From positions 2,356,001-2,420,000 of the forward strand of contig NZ_CP118631.1 in assembly GCF_028993635.1 (NCBI RefSeq): DNA of 64,000 bases, given 5' to 3'. The stretch is from Mucilaginibacter sp. SJ. Its GTDB lineage: Bacteria; Bacteroidota; Bacteroidia; Sphingobacteriales; Sphingobacteriaceae. Within the stretch, counting starts at the first letter, position 1. Each line of letters begins with the position of its first letter. Positions 18,001-24,828 of this stretch are shown piece by piece. The notes beneath the pieces were generated by a model. That model was given only the letters and a program-made list of their open reading frames with translations. It was not told the origin of the DNA and ran no database searches. A program made the translations under genes and the position numbers.

Positions 18001-18661
18001 AGGTAAAATAATAGATGCCCTTGCGTTTAAACATGAAAGGCGCTTCAAAAAAATCTTTAGCAATGGTATTGGGGATCTTTGCTGTTTTGGCAAAGGTGTG
18101 CATATCTGCGTTTAACAACCCTACACCACAACCATGATCCGGATAAATGCCCCAGGTACCCCAAAACATATAGATTTTACCGTCGTCATCTTTAAAGGTT
18201 TGCCCATCCAGTGTGATCACGCCCGGGATAAAATAGTTAGGAATCATTGATTTGCCATCGGGCAGTAAGGGCGTCCACGGCCCGGTAGGGCTTGCTGACG
18301 ACGCGCCGTAAATATCAACCGGCTGGCAGTAGTACATGTAATACTTACCATCGTTACCATTGATAACATCCGGGGCCCAATAATAATTGGAGGTTGGCCA
18401 GTTCATATCATGCATGGCCCAGTTCACAAAATCTTTGGATGTCCAAACCTGTGATGGACCGTGCCCGCCGCCGTTGCCATCGGTGGTAGCATAAATGTAG
18501 TAGGTATCGCCAAACCTGCGTACAGTTGGGTCGGCAAAGTAGCCGGGAATAATGGGATTACCATTACCCGGCACTGTTGCTGATTGTTGCTGTGCAGAAC
18601 TGTTTAAAACAGCCAAACACATATACCAGAAAAGAAAAACCGTTAATTGAAGTTTATGCAT
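15086..18661 (-). CDS. Secreted multidomain GH43 glycosidase
   Basis: An 1191-residue secreted enzyme. After a signal peptide comes a five-bladed GH43 domain (about 30-330) with the expected acids: GYFADPTVRRF (general base), YYWAPDVI (pKa modulator) and KDFFEAPF (acid). Then follow an F5/8-type C (CBM32-like) domain (about 335-470; PSFAVDNNNGTLWKP, WITIDLG), two LamG/concanavalin-like domains (about 500-695 and 700-870), a linker and a C-terminal DUF1349-like beta-sandwich (about 985-1190; SSDGIRWADLPGSPVV). GH43 enzymes remove or cut alpha-L-arabinofuranosyl, xylosyl or galactosyl units. With GH127-type and galactosidase genes nearby, side-chain arabinose release from plant glycoprotein or arabinogalactan is a fair inference. 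Confidence 0.87.
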   Translation of the reverse strand: MHKLQLTVFLFWYMCLAVLNSSAQQQSATVPGNGNPIIPGYFADPTVRRFGDTYYIYATTDGNGGGHGPSQVWTSKDFVNWAMHDMNWPTSNYYWAPDVINGNDGKYYMYYCQPVDIYGASSASPTGPWTPLLPDGKSMIPNYFIPGVITLDGQTFKDDDGKIYMFWGTWGIYPDHGCGVGLLNADMHTFAKTAKIPNTIAKDFFEAPFMFKRKGIYYFTYSSGLCEDSTYRVQYAISKTGPMGPFEFGKNSPVLSTNADGTIHGPGHESVVQVGDDFYMVYHRHNNPHSNGGYHRQVCADKIGFDAEGNIEKIVPTHLGVGLLGKSTINAPDEAYQKKVTASSFYNENYKPSFAVDNNNGTLWKPADNSRRPAWITIDLGAIKTVQQVLTQFEYATWYYQYLVESSEDGKTWKLFADRRENKQHGSPMVDSGNSLARFIRLTITGTEYPGLYKAIWNVKVYGERVVTGNIDSADKKEISKAVVPNEKEGLLVNLNADNFQAGEAVTQWANKGALSGNFTANGKPPVIDIIAGKKALLFNGTQSLESTVAVTRSLAGNNSYTVSYEVYADLIKDENPVLSWTNGESDHRSATFGYGSNRTTGAVQHFGVSDFQYKTMPAAGKWHQVVVTFDGSFEKLFVDGELNNTENKMLFLQLADKFIIGAKTNRSAYFLGAISSLKIYNQSLADSVIKQWALHPAKSDIALYLDAAKLNYGPLQKWTNNGDAGGAFQSADGQGAEVTDIAGKIAVNFDGKSPIIFDSDLAVNNKEGYSLALSVYQSTSMQKGSIFRSQSLKEPFINAGKYLRVGQWHYVIKTVSGNIAKLYVDGALISTVLNTDKLTGKLLLGDGFNGAVSNLVIYKHSLSSAEIKQLSLGWKQNYHPSVVGSFAFKAAPKAVTPGMVEMEAPEYASVKSNLQYNFINETDNSKSSGWQADPHYISYGLAADKNYSYSFKVKDNYGNVSSKTVALPVSTASILFNAVADGFTINRDFVTNGVTGTIWNGLIGGDKPENKVSISDSLLTLESKGSNWDGNLPYGPFLYHNVSGDFVAEVEVVDVSGLKEKKVAGNSDMGLMVRKAKQPGTEGSENLIQNSIFPAWNCGNMLTNFKTGDRMQANTQTGWNYNRYLQIQKSGDVFYIRSSSDGIRWADLPGSPVVRPDLNGGDLQIGLYHSTYGPHRSYVKFSNFKLISKK

Positions 18662-18680
18662 TGTACCTTGTTACATAGGT

Positions 18681-18715
18681 AAAGCTAAAAGCTGAAGGCA
18701 CAACGCCAAAAGCTA
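18681..18715 (+). repeat. 35-bp heptad array, copy C
   Basis: Units AAAGCTA, AAAGCTG, AAGGCAC, AACGCCA, AAAGCTA. It lies 19 bp upstream of the GH43 start codon and so falls in the 5' leader or in the operon junction after the S9 peptidase gene. Confidence 0.7.
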
Positions 18716-18758
18716 ACTACCCTTTATCAAATATTAAAATACCTGTAGAGGATTTTAT

Positions 18759-21056
18759 TTAATTATGTGCTAACTCATCCGTGTTTCTTGCAGGCGGCTC
18801 TGCGTTAAGCAGGTGCTTTACAAAAAAGTCCCGTTTCTTTTTACGACCGTAAGGACCGCCATCGCTATGGCCCATACCCGGCACCACCAGCAGGTCGAAC
18901 ATTTTATTGTTTTTGATCAACGCATCCGCAAAACGGAAGGTTGATTCAGGCGGCACATTGTTATCAGCTTCACCTACTATCAGCATCAAATCGCCCTGCA
19001 ATTTACCAGCGTTAGTGATGTTTGATTGCTGCTCGTAATGCGGCCCAACAGGATAGCCCATCCACTGCTCATTCCACCACTGTTTATCAATGCGATTATC
19101 ATGACAGCCACATGCAGATACCGCGGCTTTATAAAATTCAGGATGAAACAACAAGGCTCCCGCCGAATTTTGCCCGCCTGCTGATGTTCCGTAAACGCCT
19201 ATCCTGCTGATATCAACCTGTGGATATTTGGCAGCAAGCGCCTGCATCCATAAAATACGATCGGCAAAACCAGCATCAGCAAGGTTATGCCAGCATACAT
19301 CATGAAAAGCCTTTGAGCGGTTGGCCGTACCCATGCCATCCATTTGCACCACAATAAAACCCAGTTGGGCTATACTTTGCATTTCATTAACAACAGAAAA
19401 GCTTTTAGGTACAAATGAATCCTGCGGACCAGCATAAATATTTTCAATTACCGGATAGCCTTTGTTAGGGTCCATGTTTGCCGGGCGATAAACTACACCC
19501 CAGATATCGGTTTTGCCATCCCTTGCTTTGGCAACAAATACTTCAGGCAGTTTAACACCAGTAGCTAAAAGACCGGTCAAATCAGCATGTTCAAGTTCCA
19601 TAACCGTTTTCAGGTCGGCTGTGTTTTTAATCACAATGCGGGGAGCAACATTAACTTCTGAATAAGTATCGATGTAATACTTTCTATCTGGCGAAAAGCT
19701 TAGGCTGTGGTTACCTTTTTCGGGGGTGAGATCAACCAGATTTTTACCATCAAAGCCAATGCGGTAATAGTGCATAAAATAAGGATCTTCGCCGACATTT
19801 TTACCGCTCCCCTTAAACCAAATCTGTCTTTTCTTAACATCAACACTATCAATATCGCGTACTACCCAATCCCCTTTGGTTACCAGTTTTTCTTTACCGC
19901 TCAATTCATCAACCAGGTAAATATGACGCCAGCCGTCTTTTTCGGTTACCCATACTACCTCATGCGTTTTTGAGGCGTAATAAGTGTAAATCCTTTGCTC
20001 ATAAATAAAAGTGTTTGTTTTTTCATCAATGATGTTGCGGGTTTTGCCGTTGGTAACATCTACCTCAATAACCCTGAAACGCTGGTGCCCACGATCTGCC
20101 TTTTCATAAGTAAAATAGCGACTGTTACCATCGCGCCAATGCAATCGCGGCGCACCAAAAAAGTCGATCTTTTCGGCATTGGTTTTTATCGCGCTTTTGT
20201 CAGCGATGTTAAATATATATTGCTGATACGAGGTAAACTCATCGCCAGGCTGATCATACTCATGCGATTTCAACACCGCCCGCGTGGTGCCCGGCACCGA
20301 GCTCAGCAGATAATAAACCTCTTTAGTTTTTTTAGGGTCGATGCGATAACCGACAATATGCTTGCTATCCGGCGACCAGGTAAGTTCGCCGTAAGGCTTA
20401 TCTAAATTACCATCGGTGGTCAACTTGATTTCGGTTGAGTTTTTTAGCGATTTAACGATGATGTTTCCGCCTTTAACAAAGGCACTCCATTGTTTATCTG
20501 GCGATACAGAATCGGCGCTAACACCTTCCCAACGGTAATGGCGTTCCTGCAGCGGCTTCTCGTTATCATAACTTTGATGTACCGTATCAGTAGTTTTAAT
20601 GCATTGCAATGTGCCCAAATCGCACTTAAGCCAGGTACCGCCTGTTTTAAATGTTGCCTGCTTTTTATCGGCACTAAAAAACATATCTTCAATACGGAAG
20701 CCGCCATCTTTTACAGGCTTGCCTGTTGCTTTGCTTACCTCATTACTTAGCTGGCCGCTTTCAAAAATGGTTTTCTTTGTTCCTTTTTCAGGGTTAACCA
20801 AAACATAAGCTGTTTGATTGTTGGCAATCTTTTTACCGTACCAGAATTCATTACCTCCTGCCTGCCAGTTGGGCCTGATGCCGGTAACAAGCGGAATCTT
20901 TTTTAAGGCAGAATCAAGCGCATCGGCGGCTTTATAGTTTTGCAGTACTTCCGCGTGGGTGGGATAATATGGAGTAGCTTTTTGTTGTGCATCGGCTGAT
21001 TTACCCGCGGCTACTAAAAAAAAGGCTAACAGTAAGTATTGGTGGTATCTTGTCAT
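18759..21056 (-). CDS. S9-family prolyl peptidase (DPP IV-like), exported
   Basis: A 765-residue protein with a signal peptide (LLLAFFLVAAGKSADAQ), a beta-propeller N-terminal domain (about 90-490, DPP IV N-domain type) and an alpha/beta-hydrolase domain. The catalytic triad is Ser625 in GVYGTSAGGQ, Asp698 in GEADNNVPPES and His730 in PGMGHSDGG. Family members release X-Pro dipeptides or cut after proline. Two neighbours fit proline-rich peptide breakdown: aminopeptidase P upstream and the hydroxyproline enzymes further up. It precedes the GH43 gene by 97 bp, with a heptad array in the gap. Whether it is DPP IV proper or another S9 subfamily is not settled. Confidence 0.88.
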   Translation of the reverse strand: MTRYHQYLLLAFFLVAAGKSADAQQKATPYYPTHAEVLQNYKAADALDSALKKIPLVTGIRPNWQAGGNEFWYGKKIANNQTAYVLVNPEKGTKKTIFESGQLSNEVSKATGKPVKDGGFRIEDMFFSADKKQATFKTGGTWLKCDLGTLQCIKTTDTVHQSYDNEKPLQERHYRWEGVSADSVSPDKQWSAFVKGGNIIVKSLKNSTEIKLTTDGNLDKPYGELTWSPDSKHIVGYRIDPKKTKEVYYLLSSVPGTTRAVLKSHEYDQPGDEFTSYQQYIFNIADKSAIKTNAEKIDFFGAPRLHWRDGNSRYFTYEKADRGHQRFRVIEVDVTNGKTRNIIDEKTNTFIYEQRIYTYYASKTHEVVWVTEKDGWRHIYLVDELSGKEKLVTKGDWVVRDIDSVDVKKRQIWFKGSGKNVGEDPYFMHYYRIGFDGKNLVDLTPEKGNHSLSFSPDRKYYIDTYSEVNVAPRIVIKNTADLKTVMELEHADLTGLLATGVKLPEVFVAKARDGKTDIWGVVYRPANMDPNKGYPVIENIYAGPQDSFVPKSFSVVNEMQSIAQLGFIVVQMDGMGTANRSKAFHDVCWHNLADAGFADRILWMQALAAKYPQVDISRIGVYGTSAGGQNSAGALLFHPEFYKAAVSACGCHDNRIDKQWWNEQWMGYPVGPHYEQQSNITNAGKLQGDLMLIVGEADNNVPPESTFRFADALIKNNKMFDLLVVPGMGHSDGGPYGRKKKRDFFVKHLLNAEPPARNTDELAHN

Positions 21057-21136
21057 AAGTTATAGTGTTGCGTAAAGTTAGCTAACACCGCCGGTTTATA
21101 TTTACATAAATTAACACATCATAGCAGGCATTTAAC

Positions 21137-21171
21137 AAATCGGCCCGCATCTTTTTGATACGGGCCGATTT
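21137..21171. terminator. Strong hairpin, probable terminator
   Basis: An 11-bp perfect stem, AAATCGGCCCG / CGGGCCGATTT, with a 13-base loop. On the - strand it would end transcripts coming from the aminopeptidase P gene before the S9 peptidase gene; only a short T-rich run follows. Confidence 0.5.
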
Positions 21172-21485
21172 ACCTGGCAAATGTCTTATGAAATTTCACG
21201 CAAGTCCAAGCGCGCTTTGCTTGAATTATAAAATCAGGAAGTGTCCACACCAGAGCGGCAAGGCAGTCGAGGGGTTAACAGGGTTAACATAAATTCAATT
21301 TTTAATACATAAACAACTAACAATCAATTAATTAAGCAAGATACAGGGTTACGTATGAATCCACTATTCCGTTAAAGCTGAGTGGCCGTTAGCTCAAGAA
21401 ACTAAACGAACAAAGGATTTAAAAAATCTTCTCTTTAGAACAATAACCCATGACTGAACGCGAGTAAAGAATTAAACGCCGTATC

Positions 21486-21622
21486 GACTCACCCCGACAT
21501 CGCTGCGCTCGTCACCCCTCTCTACGCAAGCGTAAAGAGGGGGTTTTACTCTTCTTTCCTTTACCCTCTTTCCGCCAAAGGCGAAGAGAGGGTGGTCCGG
21601 CATAGCGCAGACCGGGTGAGTC
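21486..21622. repeat. 137-bp imperfect inverted-repeat element
   Basis: The ends read GACTCACCC... and ...GGGTGAGTC. About 37 bases of each arm align imperfectly as inverted repeats, including CCCTCTC/GAGAGGG. The inside has two smaller hairpins: CTACGCAAGCGTAAAG, and a CGCCAAAGGCG core. It looks like a non-autonomous mobile or REP-like element. Confidence 0.6.
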
Positions 21623-21653
21623 AACTATGCGCCATATCACTTTTATTTATCCG

Positions 21654-23057
21654 CTATCCTCTCAACACCTCAATCTCCTCACGGGACTTAGGCAAATATT
21701 TACCTAATAGCTGGTTGCCGGTATCGGTTATCAAAAAGTTATCCTCAATACGAATGCCGCCGAAATCACGATAGGTATTCAGCACATCGTAATTAATAAA
21801 CTCCGTGAATTTCTTTTCGGCCTGCCAGCGATCAATCAATTCCGGAATGATATAAATACCTGGCTCAACTGTAAGCACATAACCGGCTTCCAGTTCGCGG
21901 CCTAACCTTAATGATTTTAGACCGAAAACAGCAGTTTCCTTTTTCAAGGTATCGGTATAACCCACATATTGCTCACCCAAATCTTCCATATCATGGGTAT
22001 CCATGCCCAGCATATGACCTAAGCCGCATTGAAAAAACATGGCATGTGCTCCGGCTGCAACAGCCTCTGCCGGGTCACCTTTCATCAGGTTTACGGCTTT
22101 CAGGCCTTCGGCCAGTTTCTGGCAGGCTTGCAGGTGCACATCTTTATAGCTTACACCTGGTTTCAGCATACTGATGGCATGATCCATTGAATTTAAAACC
22201 ACATCATACAACTCCCTTTGGCGGGTACTGAACTGCTTGCCTACCGGGAAGGTACGGGTAAGGTCTCCTCCGTAGTGCATGGCATTTTCGGCACCAATAT
22301 CGCTCAGTACCATATCACCCTCTTCCAGGATATTGCCGTAATAGTGCGTGTGCAGTGTTTGACCGTGTTTGGTGATGATTGCCGGATAGCCCAAGCGAGA
22401 ATCATTAGCAATAGCCACTTCATGTGCTTTAGCAACCAGTTCATACTCCCTGATACCCGGACGGGCATATTTCATTACTGCCAGTTCCATGTCAACGCTT
22501 ATGGATACGGCTTTCTCTATCTCGGCAACCTCAAGCGGAGTTTTGATCACCCTTTGGGCTATAATCGCTTTTACCAGTTGCAATGAAACACGACCGGCCA
22601 CATCTTCCAGACTGGTATTTAACCAATCAGCCAGTTTGATTTTATTTTCCGGGCGATAAGGCGGCAAAATATGAACCGGGCGACTGCCGGTAACCGCCTT
22701 ATGAATATAATGCTTTATATCGGCATAAGGCCTTGTTTGCGAAACGCCAACCAGCGCGGCCATTTCACTAACAGATGGCAAAGTACCTGTCCAGACAATA
22801 TCATCAATGGTAAGGTCATTACCGAAGATCACCTCTTCGCCGGTATCGGTGTCAATGATAGCTGCTAAACCAGCTACATCAAGTCCGAAATAATATAAAA
22901 AGCTGCTATCCTGCCTAAACAGGTAGGTATTGTCTTTATAGTTCATGCTGCTATCCTCGTTCCCTAACAAAACGATGATACCGTTGGCACCCATGCTCTG
23001 TTTTAAAACATTGCGGCGCTGTACGTAAACCTGCTGATCAAAAAGTTGAAGTTTCAT
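21654..23057 (-). CDS. pepP: Aminopeptidase P family (M24B) Xaa-Pro aminopeptidase
   Basis: A 467-residue cytoplasmic enzyme with the aminopeptidase P N-terminal domain (about 1-135) and the pita-bread M24 catalytic domain. All five metal ligands can be placed: Asp in LSDIGAENAM, Asp in GGDLTRTFPVG, His in LGHMLGMDTHD, Glu in LTVEPGIYI, and Glu in GGIRIEDNFLI. It removes the N-terminal residue from Xaa-Pro peptides using Mn2+. A hairpin terminator separates it from the dehydrogenase gene upstream, so it has its own promoter. It may be housekeeping, but its position beside an S9 peptidase and a hydroxyproline pathway suits proline-rich peptide use. Confidence 0.92.
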   Translation of the reverse strand: MKLQLFDQQVYVQRRNVLKQSMGANGIIVLLGNEDSSMNYKDNTYLFRQDSSFLYYFGLDVAGLAAIIDTDTGEEVIFGNDLTIDDIVWTGTLPSVSEMAALVGVSQTRPYADIKHYIHKAVTGSRPVHILPPYRPENKIKLADWLNTSLEDVAGRVSLQLVKAIIAQRVIKTPLEVAEIEKAVSISVDMELAVMKYARPGIREYELVAKAHEVAIANDSRLGYPAIITKHGQTLHTHYYGNILEEGDMVLSDIGAENAMHYGGDLTRTFPVGKQFSTRQRELYDVVLNSMDHAISMLKPGVSYKDVHLQACQKLAEGLKAVNLMKGDPAEAVAAGAHAMFFQCGLGHMLGMDTHDMEDLGEQYVGYTDTLKKETAVFGLKSLRLGRELEAGYVLTVEPGIYIIPELIDRWQAEKKFTEFINYDVLNTYRDFGGIRIEDNFLITDTGNQLLGKYLPKSREEIEVLRG

Positions 23058-23070
23058 AATGCAAAATTAA

Positions 23071-23101
23071 ACATGCCGGCTCTGTTGAGGAACCGGCATG
23101 T
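23071..23101 (-). terminator. Terminator after the semialdehyde dehydrogenase gene
   Basis: A 9-bp stem, ACATGCCGG / CCGGCATGT, with a 13-base loop. Read on the - strand it is followed by TTAATTTTG. It sits between the dehydrogenase stop and the pepP start. Confidence 0.65.
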
Positions 23102-23147
23102 GCAAGTATAACTTAAATTTGATTATCTGATGATGATTAACGGCTCA

Positions 23148-24632
23148 CTATTTCTTCCATTCGCCATCAAACAAACGCCAGATATTTGTTGGGTTGGCCT
23201 GTTGTAAAGCTAAAGGCAACAAAGCATCCGGGCAGTTTTGGTAGCAAACCGGGCGTACCCATCGCTTAGCTGCATTGATACCTACCGCTGTAAAACGGCT
23301 ATCGGTAGTGGCCGGGAACGGACCGCCATGCACCATGCTTGCGCAAACCTCAACACCTGTTGGTACACCGTTAAACAGTACCCTGCCTGCAATTGAAGGC
23401 AATAATTGTAATAAATTTGGATGGCCTGCAAAATCCTCGTCGGTACCCATTACCGTAGTAGTGAGTTGTCCCGATACCGATTTTAAAACTTTGATCAGTT
23501 CCTGTTCGTCTTTACAAGCTACCATTAATGAATATGGGCCAAACACCTCTTCATGCAATAAATGATTTTCAAGGAAAGTTTCGGCGCTTACCAGGGCGAT
23601 GGTTGGCTGTGCCTCGATGTCAATAGCCTCTGTGGCTGATTTAACTATGTTGCTTACGCCACTTTGCTCCAAAGCCGCATGGCTCTTTTTTTCGTAAGCC
23701 GAATGGATACCGGCATGCAACATTTTGGCTGGTTTAATGCCTTCAATGCCATTGCCCAACAGCTTATAGAAATTATCAAGGCCCTCACCTTCTACAGCCA
23801 GCATCAAGCCCGGATTGGTACAAAACTGACCAACACCCAAAGTAATGGAGCCGGCATATTGCGCAGCCAAATCGGCAGCGTTTTTATTTAAAGTATCCGG
23901 CAAAAATATAACCGGGTTAATACTGCCCATTTCTGAAAATACCGGGATAGGCTTTTTGCGTTCCGATGAATATTGCAGCAAAGCCAAACCACCAACGGTT
24001 GAACCGGTAAAGCCAACAGCAGCGGTATCATCCGCCTGCACCAAAGCTTTGCCGCTTTCAAACGAGGTACCGTGTACATGTTGAAAAACATGCTCTGGCA
24101 TATTACTGCTTACAATAGCTTTTTTAATAGCCTGGTAAACCATTTCAGAAGTTTCGGCGTGGGCTGGGTGAGCTTTTACCACTACAGAACAACCCGCACC
24201 CAACGCGCTTGCCGTATCGCCACCAGCGGTTGAATACGCGAATGGGAAATTACTTGCGCCAAAAACAACAACTGGTCCCACGGGGACAAGCATTTTTCGG
24301 AGATCCGGGCGAGGTAATGGCTGCCTGTTGGGCAGGGCGGTATCAATACTGGCCTCAACCCAGCTTCCCTCGCGCAGCATTCCTGCAAACATGCGCAGCT
24401 GACCTGTGGTACGGGCGCGCTCGCCGGTTAAACGTGGCAACGGAAGATTAGTTTCTTCGGATGCTTTTTGCAGCAGGGCATCACCTGTTGCTTCTATTTC
24501 ATCAGCAATAGCTTCTAAAAACAGGGCCTTTTGTTCGGCACTTGTTTTTTGATAAGCCCCAAACGCGCTTTGCGATTGCTGCATAATGATATTTATTTCT
24601 TCAACGCTTTCCTCTTTAAAGTTGTTAGCCAT
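23148..24632 (-). CDS. Alpha-ketoglutarate semialdehyde dehydrogenase (2,5-dioxovalerate dehydrogenase)
   Basis: A 494-residue aldehyde dehydrogenase of the KGSADH type, recognised by GASNFPFAYSTAGGDTASAL, VVVKAHPAHAETSE, the general base Glu in FSEMGSINPV and the nucleophile Cys271 in GVGQFCTNPG. It oxidises 2-oxoglutarate semialdehyde to 2-oxoglutarate with NAD(P)+, the last step of trans-4-hydroxyproline, L-arabinose (oxidative) and glucarate catabolism. The other hydroxyproline enzymes lie at 31.8-35.1 kb, so that is its likely route. I chose the start at 24632 (MANNFKEESV) over a longer one at 24686 because homology begins there and a promoter-like box lies at 24684-24691. Confidence 0.9.
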   Translation of the reverse strand: MANNFKEESVEEINIIMQQSQSAFGAYQKTSAEQKALFLEAIADEIEATGDALLQKASEETNLPLPRLTGERARTTGQLRMFAGMLREGSWVEASIDTALPNRQPLPRPDLRKMLVPVGPVVVFGASNFPFAYSTAGGDTASALGAGCSVVVKAHPAHAETSEMVYQAIKKAIVSSNMPEHVFQHVHGTSFESGKALVQADDTAAVGFTGSTVGGLALLQYSSERKKPIPVFSEMGSINPVIFLPDTLNKNAADLAAQYAGSITLGVGQFCTNPGLMLAVEGEGLDNFYKLLGNGIEGIKPAKMLHAGIHSAYEKKSHAALEQSGVSNIVKSATEAIDIEAQPTIALVSAETFLENHLLHEEVFGPYSLMVACKDEQELIKVLKSVSGQLTTTVMGTDEDFAGHPNLLQLLPSIAGRVLFNGVPTGVEVCASMVHGGPFPATTDSRFTAVGINAAKRWVRPVCYQNCPDALLPLALQQANPTNIWRLFDGEWKK

Positions 24633-24683
24633 AGCAGATATTTTGATAAAAAATGAACGGCTTACGCCATTAATATGCAAGAG

Positions 24684-24691
24684 CAAATATA
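24684..24691 (-). promoter_or_regulatory. Candidate -7 box for the dehydrogenase gene
   Basis: On the - strand TATATTTG matches the Bacteroidota -7 consensus TAnnTTTG exactly and lies about 51 bp before the chosen ATG. The -33 TTTG is not clear, so the call rests on one box. Confidence 0.4.
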
Positions 24692-24828
24692 TTTAACCTT
24701 TTATGATACGCACTGAAGATTCCTAACCAGTTATAGCAGGATTTTATCTTATTTAAACAGCACAATCTTAAAACAGATTAAAAAACGGTCAAGCTATCCG
24801 GTATTCAACAGGCAAACAACAGTCTTGT

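Larger units (their letters stand above)
21057..21653. other. 597-bp intergenic region
   Basis: No credible gene. It contains a strong GC-rich hairpin (21137-21171) and a 137-bp inverted-repeat element (21486-21622). The stretch 21172-21485 between them shows nothing I can name beyond a small hairpin near 21208-21224. The promoter of the S9 peptidase gene should lie near 21060-21135, but no clear box is seen. Confidence 0.6.

Noticed and set aside
21486..21622. Small RNA gene or riboswitch
   Set aside because: The arms are simple inverted repeats with no promoter and no aptamer-like conserved core that I recognise; a repeat element is the simpler reading.
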